Shown here one piece after another: positions 7,016 to 13,559 of a stretch of 39,905 bases of DNA. How positions within the stretch are numbered: position 1 is the first letter of the stretch; every line of letters begins with the position of its first letter. The notes beneath the pieces are model-generated. The model was not told the DNA's origin, made no database searches, and worked only from the letters and a program-made list of their open reading frames with translations. The position numbers and the translations under genes were made by a program. The stretch lies in the IMG/VR virus record IMGVR_UViG_3300046516_000635, positions 1 through 39,905 of that record, one strand, 5' to 3'. The stretch comes from a virus.

Positions 7016-8160
7016 GCAGATTTCCTATAGGTTTTGGTGAACTGAGTATTGACCGTATGCCCGCGCCGTAACACAGCCTGGGCGAGCTTGGCCCGGTCTC
7101 TGTGACTGGATCCAGCTTGGCGTAACAGACCGAAATAGCTGTTCGCGGACGTGAATACGTCGCTAGCATCCATGTTGCTGATCCGGTTGATAGCCTGGCG
7201 CACCGTGCGCGGCCGCGTTCTGCTGAACCATGGCTTGATGACTTGGCCAACGAAATCGACGCCACGATCTACCGGCTGCAGGATTGTCTTGGTTGGATTC
7301 AGGTTGGCATGCAACACGTCCGGCAGAAATGTGCTGATGTCGGCCAGCGCTGCATTGAGCCACTGTGGCGATTCATGCAGCAGGATGAAGTCATCGACAT
7401 AGCGAATGTAATGCCGGGCGCGTACCTGGTGCTTGACGTGCTGATCGAGCGCATCAAGGTAAATGTTGGCAAAAAATTGCGATGATAAGTTACCGATCGG
7501 CAGCCCTAAATGTGCTGGCTGATTGCCTAGTCGCTTGTGTGGTGGCACCAGATCGATCAGGGCAGACGCGCCGCGCAGCTGGTAGTTCTGGCGTGGATCG
7601 TGAAACAGGATCGTTTCAGCCAGTCGCATCCACCATGGTTCCGTCACCCGGGCGGCGATCTGTTTGTGCAACACGTTTTTATCGATGCTGACGAAAAAAT
7701 TGGCGAGATCGCATTTCAGGTACCAGACAGGCTTCGCCCAGTTCTCGGTGGCGCTGCGGATCTTCGCTTCCAGGCGCTGGGCCGCGTACATGGTGCCGCG
7801 TCCCGGAATACAGGCGCAGGTGTCTTTGATGAATGAGGCATAGAACCGTGGGGAAATGCGGTTATACAGCAGGTGGTGCACCACGCGGTCACGGAAGTCG
7901 GCCGCCCAGACTTCCCGCGGCTTCGGGCGTGTGACGACGAAGCAAATGGACTGCCCAGGCTTGTATGAGCCGTCGACCAGCTCAGCGTAGAGCCGGGTCA
8001 GATTGCGTTCCAGATCCTGCTCAAATATGAGTGCGTTAGGGGTATTGCGCTTGCTCTGACGACAGTCAAAGTACGCTTGCACCAATTCTGCAAAAGAAAA
8101 GTCAGCATGACTCTCGGTAGTACCGTTCTGATCTGCGGACTGCACGGGCTCTGTACTCAT
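7012..8160 (-). CDS. DGR reverse transcriptase
   Basis: A reverse transcriptase of about 382 residues that copies the template-repeat RNA, with errors at adenines, into cDNA used to replace the variable repeats. Visible motifs are KCDLANFF with the first catalytic Asp (about 151), GLPIGNLSSQFFANIYL (219-235), whose IGxxxSQ block is typical of DGR enzymes, and RYVDD (253-257) with the two remaining Asp. The start is uncertain. ATG 8160 lies inside the template repeat and has no clear ribosome site. A TTG or GTG near 8100 is possible. The frame is open further upstream but runs through the template repeat. The product overlaps the methyltransferase start (ATGA). Confidence 0.93.
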   Translation of the reverse strand: MSTEPVQSADQNGTTESHADFSFAELVQAYFDCRQSKRNTPNALIFEQDLERNLTRLYAELVDGSYKPGQSICFVVTRPKPREVWAADFRDRVVHHLLYNRISPRFYASFIKDTCACIPGRGTMYAAQRLEAKIRSATENWAKPVWYLKCDLANFFVSIDKNVLHKQIAARVTEPWWMRLAETILFHDPRQNYQLRGASALIDLVPPHKRLGNQPAHLGLPIGNLSSQFFANIYLDALDQHVKHQVRARHYIRYVDDFILLHESPQWLNAALADISTFLPDVLHANLNPTKTILQPVDRGVDFVGQVIKPWFSRTRPRTVRQAINRISNMDASDVFTSANSYFGLLRQAGSSHRDRAKLAQAVLRRGHTVNTQFTKTYRKSA

Positions 8161-8237
8161 TCGACTTGTGGTTGTTGTTCTGGTTGCCATTGCTGAAGTT
8201 CTGCATCCATGCATAGTCGGGGTTGGCGGCGTTCTGC
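8132..8237 (-). repeat. DGR template repeat (TR)
   Basis: This 106-bp copy lies between the Avd-like gene and the reverse transcriptase and matches the 3' ends of three upstream genes. On the minus strand it is dense in AAC/AAT codons if read in the frame of the variable repeats (Asn at about nine positions). The block 8132-8159 is identical in all copies. From 8160 to 8237 the variable repeats differ from it 16, 15 and 10 times, always where the template has adenine on the coding strand. No hairpin like those beyond the variable repeats follows it. Confidence 0.95.
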
Positions 8238-8381
8238 GGTTGTTCATGCTATCTACGTCGCTCTGCCGAAGGCGTGAGCCGATCAGCAAAGAAACTGCGC
8301 CAGACCTGCCGGCGTGTCCCGGTGGTATCTGTGATGCGCATAGCGGTGGGCGGTGATTAGCCACCCAGCGGCATGACCAGA

Positions 8382-8780
8382 TTAGAAAATTTCGCTCTGA
8401 CATGACTGCCTTGGCGGTGATGTAACGGGCGCTGGTACTACTGCGGACTTGGTACGCCATCCATTGGCCTGCCTACCGATCACATCCGTCAGACTGATGG
8501 CGGTCGCATATTGGCCGATCGAGATGAATCGCATGTCTTGCGACAGGCGAAGCAGAATCTCGGCGGCGTGGATATGCTCCAGCAACGTCGTCAAGTGTGG
8601 GACCTTGTCCTGCGCCGCATTTGCTCGCGCGATCAGGATCACGCTTTGGACGCACAAGCTGCGAATCTCACCACCAATCGATGCCTTGAAATCCTTTGGC
8701 ATATTTTTGGTGATGGTCGTCATCAGCTTGAGAAGCCCATAGGCCGCTTTATAAATCGGTAATTGGTGATGGATAGCCAT
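8382..8780 (-). CDS. avd: DGR accessory variability determinant (Avd-like four-helix protein)
   Basis: A 132-residue, mostly helical, basic protein (LPIYKAAYGLLKLMTTITKN, NMPKDF, IRSLCVQSVILIARANAA, HIHAAEILLRLSQDM). The pattern matches the bAvd / four-helix-bundle family related to the 23S rRNA intervening-sequence protein. In Bordetella phage BPP-1 Avd forms a pentamer, binds the reverse transcriptase and the RNA and is needed for retrohoming. Its place between the last target gene and the template repeat is canonical. No strong ribosome site precedes the ATG. About 145 bases separate its stop from the TR and may carry the 5' part of the TR RNA. Confidence 0.9.
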   Translation of the reverse strand: MAIHHQLPIYKAAYGLLKLMTTITKNMPKDFKASIGGEIRSLCVQSVILIARANAAQDKVPHLTTLLEHIHAAEILLRLSQDMRFISIGQYATAISLTDVIGRQANGWRTKSAVVPAPVTSPPRQSCQSEIF

Positions 8781-8797
8781 GCTGAAAAAAATCGATC

Positions 8798-8810
8798 CGG
8801 GCTACGCCCG
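8798..8810 (-). other. Hairpin 38 nt after VR1
   Basis: Stem CGGGC/GCCCG with a three-base loop, followed on the minus strand by ATCGATTTTTTT. The same element with the same spacing follows the other two variable repeats. It could be a retrohoming hairpin/cruciform like the one downstream of the BPP-1 variable repeat, a weak terminator, or both. Confidence 0.7.
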
Positions 8811-8830
8811 TGAGTTGTTAAATTACTGAA

Positions 8831-9208
8831 TTATTCAATGATTAATAATCTGCGGACTGCACGGGCTCTGTACTCATACGACTTGCGGAGGTCGTACTGG
8901 CCGCCATAGCCGAAGTCCTGCACCCATGCATAGCCGGGGCCGGCGGCGTCCTGCTCACCCGACCAATACCAGGCCGCATCAAACTGGTGCTTGAGGTTGG
9001 CGAAGAGAAGAGACTGCTCATTGCGTGTCGGCAGCTCGCCGCCGATGGTGCTGGCCCATTGTTTGGCCTTGCTCCAATTCAAGCCGCTACCTGGTACTGC
9101 ACTCAGCAAAATCAGGTGATGGTCGGGCTGGCCGTCCTTGCCAAGAATGATGCCGGCGTATTGCTCGCCATCCTTGAGGTTTTCTTTGATCCACTGTGCT
9201 TTGCTCAT
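8831..9208 (-). CDS. DGR target protein 1 (DUF1566-like, C-terminal variable region)
   Basis: A 125-residue protein with the DUF1566/Lcl-type pattern: YAGIILGKDGQPDHHLILL, then W-x-x-A, GGELPTRNEQSLLFANL, WYWSGEQ and a C-terminal EYRARAVRR. The last 35 codons before RLLIIE are the variable repeat VR1. The fold is probably C-type-lectin-like, so the diversified residues would form a binding surface. No signal peptide or membrane segment is visible. The start has AAGGATCACC upstream. It is the shortest and most proximal of three tandem targets and lies 50 bases before the Avd-like gene. Confidence 0.9.
   Translation of the reverse strand: MSKAQWIKENLKDGEQYAGIILGKDGQPDHHLILLSAVPGSGLNWSKAKQWASTIGGELPTRNEQSLLFANLKHQFDAAWYWSGEQDAAGPGYAWVQDFGYGGQYDLRKSYEYRARAVRRLLIIE
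8849..8954 (-). repeat. DGR variable repeat VR1
   Basis: A 106-bp copy of the template with 16 substitutions, all at template adenines (coding strand), and no indels. The first 28 bases (8849-8876) are identical to the template and act as the likely IMH end. Residues changed relative to the template-encoded peptide include N to D, G, Y and L, H to R, and M to V. Confidence 0.95.
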
Positions 9209-9231
9209 GGTGATCCTTAAAAAAATTCGAT

Positions 9232-9246
9232 CCGGGCTGCGCCCGG
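9232..9246 (-). other. Hairpin 38 nt after VR2
   Basis: Perfect six-bp stem CCGGGC/GCCCGG with a three-base loop, then ATCGAATTTTTTT on the minus strand. It is the same element at the same distance as after VR1 and VR3. Confidence 0.7.
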
Positions 9247-9266
9247 CAGGTCGTTAAATTACTGAA

Positions 9267-9785
9267 TTACTCAATGATTAAGATTCTGCGGACTGCACGG
9301 GCTCTGTACTCACCCGACTTGCGGTCGTCGCCCTGGTAGCCAAAGCTGAAGTCCTGCACCCACGCATAGTCGGGGTCGGCGGCGTGCTGCGTTGATGTCC
9401 AATACCAGCCGTCGGTATCGAAACTATCTGGCGAGTTGATATAGAGCAGGCGTACTTCACGCCGATCCGGCAGGGACCAGTCAATGAATCCCTCGATCCG
9501 GGCAGATGCCTTATCAGTAGCCTGGCGCCAGTTCACGCTGGTCAGTTCATGTTCATCGGTAGCATGGATCAGGTGATAATCGGGGGCGCCGTCTTGGCCG
9601 CGTACGATGCCGGCGTACACGCCGCCTTCGCCAACCCAAATTGTGCCGAGGCGCGGTGGGGTGGCAGGGGATTGTTGCAGCACACTGGGTGGAAGCCCTG
9701 CTTTGTCCAGCCAGTGGCTAATCAGATTGGCGGCTGGGATCGATACCTTGGCGCCATGAAGTTCAAATTCGACTACGTTGGACAT
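9267..9785 (-). CDS. DGR target protein 2 (DUF1566-like, C-terminal variable region)
   Basis: A 172-residue protein. The N-terminal part (MSNVVEFELHGAKVSIPAAN) differs from target 1. The middle keeps YAGIVRGQDGAPDYHLI and IDWSLPDRREVRLLY, followed by WYWTSTQ and the variable repeat, ending RILIIE. A good ribosome site (TGGAGGTAATTC) precedes ATG 9785. The WSLPDRREV block is the DUF1566 equivalent of the WRLPT motif. No export signal is seen. It shares the conserved 3' cassette (VR plus hairpin) with its two neighbours, but its 5' half is unrelated in detail, which suggests shuffling of heads on a common tail. Confidence 0.9.
   Translation of the reverse strand: MSNVVEFELHGAKVSIPAANLISHWLDKAGLPPSVLQQSPATPPRLGTIWVGEGGVYAGIVRGQDGAPDYHLIHATDEHELTSVNWRQATDKASARIEGFIDWSLPDRREVRLLYINSPDSFDTDGWYWTSTQHAADPDYAWVQDFSFGYQGDDRKSGEYRARAVRRILIIE
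9285..9390 (-). repeat. DGR variable repeat VR2
   Basis: A 106-bp copy of the template with 15 substitutions, all at template adenines of the coding strand, and no indels. Pairs of adjacent adenines are changed together at several AAC codons (for example to GGC, GAC or TTT-type codons). Confidence 0.95.
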
Positions 9786-9811
9786 GAATTACCTCCAAAA
9801 ATCAAAACGAT

Positions 9812-9826
9812 CCGGGCTGCGCCCGG
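9812..9826 (-). other. Hairpin 38 nt after VR3
   Basis: Perfect six-bp stem CCGGGC/GCCCGG with a three-base loop, then ATCGTTTTGATTTTT on the minus strand and the ribosome site of target 2. Third copy of the element. Confidence 0.7.
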
Positions 9827-9846
9827 CAGATGGTTAAATTACTGAA

Positions 9847-10458
9847 TTACTCAATGACTAATAATCTGCGGACTGCACGGGCTCTGTACTCACTCGACTT
9901 GTGGTGGTTGTACTGGCCGCCATTGCTGAAGTACTGCACCCATGCATAGGCGGGGTAGGCGGCGTCCTGCGTTGAAGACCAGTACCATTCAGGATCGAAT
10001 GCCTCCGCGCCTCCGGCTTGGAATGCATCAGCCTGCGTTTGCGCAGGGAATTCCGGTGTGTAGGGATAGCCCGGCTCGAACGACGAGAGATTGATGCCGG
10101 AGCGGGCGTAGCAATAGTTTTTTCGCGTGGTCGGCTTCATGGTGCGATAGGCGATTTCCAACTGATCCTGCGCCGGCAGGTGCCAATCATCGAAGCCACC
10201 GATCCGTAACGAGCGTGCTGCAATCGCCAGTTTGCTGCCAGCGGCAACCATGGCTTCGGTGTTGGACAGACCGTCACTGTAGCTGCGGGCGTCATCTACT
10301 GCCTTCAGTGACTTGTTCCAGGCGCCGGTGAGCTCGCCTTCCTTGCCGGCGACTATGCTGGCGTACAGCTTGCCATCGATGCGGAGCAGGCCGCCGAAAT
10401 AGCCGCCTGCCAGCGCGGCGCAAAGGGCTGGCAGTTCTTGGATGTGGATCTGGTGCAT
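9847..10458 (-). CDS. DGR target protein 3 (full-length DUF1566 protein, C-terminal variable region)
   Basis: A 203-residue protein and the most complete of the three targets. The start at 10458 (MHQIHIQELPALCAAL) follows AAGGAGTCTAC. An in-frame ATG nine codons upstream lacks this site. The DUF1566 core is clear: GGFDDWHLPAQDQLEIAYR (about residues 97-115), FDPEWYWSSTQ (about 154-164), then the variable repeat and RLLVIE. DUF1566 domains adopt a formylglycine-generating/C-lectin-type fold, which DGRs often diversify. No signal peptide is seen. It is first in the direction of transcription, and its VR is closest to the template (10 changes), so it was perhaps the most recently or least often rewritten. 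Confidence 0.9.
   Translation of the reverse strand: MHQIHIQELPALCAALAGGYFGGLLRIDGKLYASIVAGKEGELTGAWNKSLKAVDDARSYSDGLSNTEAMVAAGSKLAIAARSLRIGGFDDWHLPAQDQLEIAYRTMKPTTRKNYCYARSGINLSSFEPGYPYTPEFPAQTQADAFQAGGAEAFDPEWYWSSTQDAAYPAYAWVQYFSNGGQYNHHKSSEYRARAVRRLLVIE
9865..9970 (-). repeat. DGR variable repeat VR3
   Basis: A 106-bp copy of the template with ten substitutions, all at template adenines of the coding strand, and no indels. The 28-base end 9865-9892 is identical to the template. Confidence 0.95.
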
Positions 10459-10481
10459 GTAGACTCCTTGGGTTGTGGCGC

Positions 10482-10886
10482 TCATGCGCCGATAGACATG
10501 CAGAACGCGGACACGTCTGCAACGGATTGCTTAAATTTGTTCACCGCCACGGTGCCGATCTGGCTGTCGATACCGCCGGCGGCCTGGCGCAGGATTGCAG
10601 CTTCGGATTCAGCGACGCCGACCTTACCGACCCGGTCAAAGCGATCGCAGATGGAAAGCATGGCGTCGCTGGCTTGATCGATACATGCATGCATGGCGCC
10701 AGCGCGGCGCAACGAGGCCAGCATCATCGACAGTTGGTTGTATGTCTCCGGCGACGGCACGGCGATCAGCGCCTCGGTAGCCAGGTGCAATTCCAGAGCC
10801 AAGCTGTTACGCGTCTCGGCCATCATCGGAATACGAACCGAGCGAGGCTTGTATGCCTTGTTGCGCTTGGTCTTACGGATGGCCAT
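10482..10886 (-). CDS. Hypothetical early phage protein
   Basis: A 134-residue protein starting at ATG 10886 (MAIRKTKRNKAYKPRSVRIP), with AGGTGCGCC upstream. The N-terminus is very basic. The rest is predicted helical (LALELHLATEALIAV, YNQLSMMLASLRRAG) without membrane segments. Proteins of this type recur in Burkholderia-like phages near DUF3310, but no function is known. Its start overlaps the DUF3310 gene end. It lies 23 bases upstream of target 3 and may share its mRNA. Confidence 0.75.
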   Translation of the reverse strand: MAIRKTKRNKAYKPRSVRIPMMAETRNSLALELHLATEALIAVPSPETYNQLSMMLASLRRAGAMHACIDQASDAMLSICDRFDRVGKVGVAESEAAILRQAAGGIDSQIGTVAVNKFKQSVADVSAFCMSIGA

Positions 10887-11172
10887 GGCGCACCTGTTTA
10901 ATCGCGATTGATAACTGGAAAGCTGCGCGGGATTGCTCCAGCTTGCCGGCACGATCAGCCAGCAGATCGCCGTAGAACTTAGCTTTCCCGGCATCCTGCG
11001 CGATGGCTGATTTTTCCATCAGACGCCAGTTATATTTGATGACCTGGCCGCGCAGAAAATGCACAAAGCCTTCCAGTCCAAGCGCGGCTTCAATTGCAAC
11101 GATGCATTCCACGCCGCCCTTGGTATAGTGGGCTGGGTGGTTGACAGAGTCGTGTTGGACCGCGCTCTTCAT
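10873..11172 (-). CDS. DUF3310 domain protein
   Basis: A 99-residue protein. The family signature NHPAHYTKGGVECI and GLEGF...GQVIKYNWR, then K...DAGKAKFYGDLL, is clear. DUF3310 includes the T7 gp1.7 nucleotide-kinase-like region and is widespread in phages. A role in nucleotide metabolism is suspected but not shown for this protein. The start at 11172 overlaps the stop of the upstream gene (ATGA). Confidence 0.85.
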   Translation of the reverse strand: MKSAVQHDSVNHPAHYTKGGVECIVAIEAALGLEGFVHFLRGQVIKYNWRLMEKSAIAQDAGKAKFYGDLLADRAGKLEQSRAAFQLSIAIKQVRHGHP

Positions 11173-11360
11173 GCTGCAGCTTTCAGCGTATCGTCAATGC
11201 TCAATTCGGCCAGAGGAATATGTTCCAGATCTTTCGTTGCGTAACCGTGCAGCTGGACGATGCCGATTTTCTGGCCGTTTGCGAGGTTATGGCGAATCGC
11301 TGTCACGATGCCAATCGGGTAGTTCTGGTGCTTCACCGCGTCGCCTACTTTTATCTGCAT
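11169..11360 (-). CDS. Small SH3/KOW-like hypothetical protein
   Basis: A 63-residue, beta-rich protein (MQIKVGDAVKHQNYPIGIVT...GQKIGIVQLHGYATKDLEHIPLAEL). The opening looks like a small SH3-barrel found in phage and transcription-related proteins. The start at 11360 has ATGGAG five to six bases upstream. A longer version from 11465 would have only one base between GGAG and ATG and an unlikely N-terminus. Function is unknown. Confidence 0.65.
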   Translation of the reverse strand: MQIKVGDAVKHQNYPIGIVTAIRHNLANGQKIGIVQLHGYATKDLEHIPLAELSIDDTLKAAA

Positions 11361-11515
11361 GATTACTCCATGATGAAAGGGGTATATGTGGTGCTGGTAC
11401 GTTTCCCGACCGCCAGCTCCGGTAGTGCTGATACTTTGAAACCAACACGTAGCCGCTTTATCCATGCTCCAAAACAGCTATGTGTTGGTGCCGGTGTTAC
11501 CCGGCGCCATCCTGA

Positions 11516-12340
11516 TTAAGGTTTGCCGATCAGCACGGCGTAGCCGCTTTCGCTGGCCTTGGCGGTGTAGGCAGTGAAGGCATCCTCGATTGCGTTTTCG
11601 GGGCGGTCGAGCTCGTACCAGAACTTGACCTTCCCAGCACCCAGCCGATATTTGAGGCGCGCGCGAACCTTGTAGCCGTCGCCGTTCTTGAAGAGGCGCA
11701 AACCAATATGGAATTCGCGAGGGATTTCGATTGAACCGGAGCCGGCGCGCGCGTCGATGTTTTCGGTATAGGCAAGTTGCACCTGGCCGTTGTCCAGGCG
11801 CCGGGAGCTGCTGAAGTTCACTTCCGTCTTCGCCTGCAAGGTAAGGGCGATGGTAAGCAATGTGTCACCGGAAGGCTCGACTACGTCGGCGATGTTGTCT
11901 TCGAGGAAAACGGCAAATTCCTCTTGCTCCATCGGCTTTTTGTTGCTGGCGATCCAGGTGCTGAATTCGCGGCTCAGCTCAGCCGTGTAGACGGCACGGA
12001 AGTCGCGCCAGCCGGGGTAATCGATGTGGCGTTGATCGTTGAGTACCGCTGTCAGCGTGCGGGACTCTGGGTCGGCATAGATATAGCCGTGATCAATCAT
12101 TCCCTGTTCTTGGGCGTATCGGACAAAGCTGCTGATGTCGCGCAGCTGTACGGTGCCGCGTTTGCGGTTAGGATAATCCTGAGCTTTTTCGACGGCGTCG
12201 GTAATGTCGATATGCTTGTAGCCTTCCGGCACTACCAGGTGCACTGTGTCGCCGTGCTTCTGGATGCTTTGTGCGGAAATCGCCATGGCGCTGAGGCGCT
12301 TAATGGCGGAATCGTCAATTTCGATGGTTTCTGGTGGCAT
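11516..12340 (-). CDS. DUF2303 family protein
   Basis: A 274-residue protein with the family blocks VHLVVPEGYKHIDITD, RKRGTVQLRDISSFVRY, YADPESRTLTAVLND, GWRDFRAVY and FAVFLEDN. DUF2303 proteins are common in early regions of proteobacterial phages. Their biochemical role is unknown, though a link to recombination or DNA metabolism has been suggested from gene neighbourhoods. The start overlaps the stop of the upstream gene (TAATG) behind a strong AAGGAGG site. Confidence 0.88.
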   Translation of the reverse strand: MPPETIEIDDSAIKRLSAMAISAQSIQKHGDTVHLVVPEGYKHIDITDAVEKAQDYPNRKRGTVQLRDISSFVRYAQEQGMIDHGYIYADPESRTLTAVLNDQRHIDYPGWRDFRAVYTAELSREFSTWIASNKKPMEQEEFAVFLEDNIADVVEPSGDTLLTIALTLQAKTEVNFSSSRRLDNGQVQLAYTENIDARAGSGSIEIPREFHIGLRLFKNGDGYKVRARLKYRLGAGKVKFWYELDRPENAIEDAFTAYTAKASESGYAVLIGKP

Positions 12341-12687
12341 TACGCCTCCTTAAATTTAGCGGGTTGAGTGGCCGACGCGTCGCGCAATTCCAAATTTGCT
12401 TGGCGTGGGTGATTGCGAGACAGGTCGTTGTCATCTGTCAGCCAGAAGAAATCTTCGCCGCGCTCTGGCTTCGGCAGTTCGATGGTGATGGCGTCGGAGA
12501 TTGTGACCTTGTCCACGTCGCCGCCGCGGGAGGCAGGTTTGATCTTGATCTTCAAGCTGAGGGCGCCCCCTTTGCCGGTTTCCTTCACCTTGGCCAGCAA
12601 CTCTGCCAGCTGGCTTGAAAGTTCGGCATGTGCGCGGCCGTCGCGCAGATCCTGTAGAAAAACTGAAAATGCTTTACTCACGTACAT
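12340..12687 (-). CDS. Hypothetical protein encoded with DUF2303
   Basis: A 115-residue, probably alpha/beta protein. It has a helical N-terminus (AELSSQLAELLAKVKETGKG), a beta-rich middle (ALSLKIKIKPASRGGDVDKV, ITIELPKP) and a polar tail. It is regularly found just upstream of DUF2303 in related phages and is translationally coupled to it here. No function is known. Confidence 0.75.
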   Translation of the reverse strand: MYVSKAFSVFLQDLRDGRAHAELSSQLAELLAKVKETGKGGALSLKIKIKPASRGGDVDKVTISDAITIELPKPERGEDFFWLTDDNDLSRNHPRQANLELRDASATQPAKFKEA

Positions 12688-12711
12688 CTCCTTCTGGTTA
12701 AAGTGGTGCGG

Positions 12712-12903
12712 TTAATCGCGGTCGTTCGCCTGCAGCTTCTTCACGTCCAATCGTTCGCGGCGCTGCATGTGCCGACGTGCGACCGTTTCAACTATCAATT
12801 TGTGCGCCGGATGCATCAGCATCTCTTCCAGCGACAGGGTGGAAAGCAGCATGCGATGCGCTATTTCCAGTGCGGCTCGATCAGGTTGGATGCGGGCTGG
12901 CAT
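12712..12903 (-). CDS. Small helical hypothetical protein
   Basis: A 63-residue, basic, helical protein (RAALEIAHRMLLSTLSLEEML, VARRHMQRRERL). It resembles small early proteins of Burkholderia-type phages, but I cannot assign a family. The ribosome site is weak (CGAGCATGCGCC), so expression by coupling is possible. Function is unknown. Confidence 0.6.
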   Translation of the reverse strand: MPARIQPDRAALEIAHRMLLSTLSLEEMLMHPAHKLIVETVARRHMQRRERLDVKKLQANDRD

Positions 12904-12922
12904 GGCGCATGCTCGGTGGTGA

Positions 12923-13024
12923 CTAGAACCCGCTATGCCAAACGCGGGACGCGCGCTTGATCGCCGGAATAACCGGGGAGCCGCCGCGACGGTAGAATTT
13001 GTACAGGTGGTAGAAAGTTCGCAT
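12923..13024 (-). CDS. 33-residue basic micro-protein
   Basis: A short reading frame, MRTFYHLYKFYRRGG... to HSGF, basic and aromatic, with no membrane segment. Its ATG overlaps the stop of the upstream gene (TAATG at 13026-13022), which supports translation by coupling. Similar tiny proteins starting MRT-x-YHL are seen at the same place in related phages. Function is unknown. Confidence 0.6.
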   Translation of the reverse strand: MRTFYHLYKFYRRGGSPVIPAIKRASRVWHSGF

Positions 13025-13158
13025 TACGTTCTCGCAATCACGGAAACGCCCAGGACGCCAGGCTGGTTGTATGCGGCGTCCATCAATGCATTGCGGTCGC
13101 CGATGGCTGTATAGGTGGTGCGACCGGTGGCGGTCACGCTGGTGATGATGTAGATCAT
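13024..13158 (-). CDS. 44-residue hypothetical protein
   Basis: The start at 13158 (MIYIITSVTATGRTTYTAIG) overlaps the stop of the upstream gene (ATGA) and has AGGTGACCGC before it. The sequence suggests a small beta-alpha fold (YIITSVTATG, DRNALMDAAYNQPGVLGVSV). A longer version from 13239 would lie inside the upstream gene and has no ribosome site. Function is unknown. Confidence 0.65.
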   Translation of the reverse strand: MIYIITSVTATGRTTYTAIGDRNALMDAAYNQPGVLGVSVIART

Positions 13159-13559
13159 GCGGTCACCTGTGTAGCCGTTTGCATGGTGGTGATGCCGTGG
13201 CCGGAAGGCGTCCACAGGGAGATCGTGTAGCGCCCGCATTTCAGATAAACTAAATCGGAGCTAGAGCAGCCAGTACGCCGGATTTCTTTGCATCCGTATG
13301 CAATCGCGGAGTCGTAAATCTCGCCTGTTTCAAATGCTCTGCCTGAACTAAGTGAAATTATCCGATCGACGCCGACATATGTATTGTCAAGCGACAGGGT
13401 GACGCCGCGGGCCTCGAGCACGCGCACCAGCGGTTCGATAGCCAGTAGCGCTTTTTCCGCGCGCTGGAGTTCGCACACCCGGCGGGTGTGGTTGGAATGC
13501 TCCCGATCTAACAGCCGTTGATGGAATGTTTTCTCACGAATAGTGATTGGCGTGTTCAT
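13155..13559 (-). CDS. Hypothetical early phage protein
   Basis: A 134-residue protein starting MNTPITIREKTFHQRL at 13559, overlapping the stop of the upstream gene (ATGA). A helical, charged first half (QRAEKALLAIEPLVRVLEARG) is followed by a beta-rich part with two nearby cysteines (YGCKEIRRTGCSSSD). I do not recognise a family. It belongs to the coupled leftward early operon. Confidence 0.65.
   Translation of the reverse strand: MNTPITIREKTFHQRLLDREHSNHTRRVCELQRAEKALLAIEPLVRVLEARGVTLSLDNTYVGVDRIISLSSGRAFETGEIYDSAIAYGCKEIRRTGCSSSDLVYLKCGRYTISLWTPSGHGITTMQTATQVTA

Noticed and set aside
8161-8460. N-terminal extension of the reverse transcriptase through the template repeat
   Set aside because: The frame is open but encodes Thr/Arg/Pro-rich low-complexity sequence from the template RNA, and no RT family member has such a start.
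8798-9826. Hairpins after the variable repeats as ordinary strong terminators only
   Set aside because: The T-runs are offset by five or more bases and the stems are only five or six bp. Constant spacing to the variable repeats points to a DGR-linked role, though partial termination remains possible.
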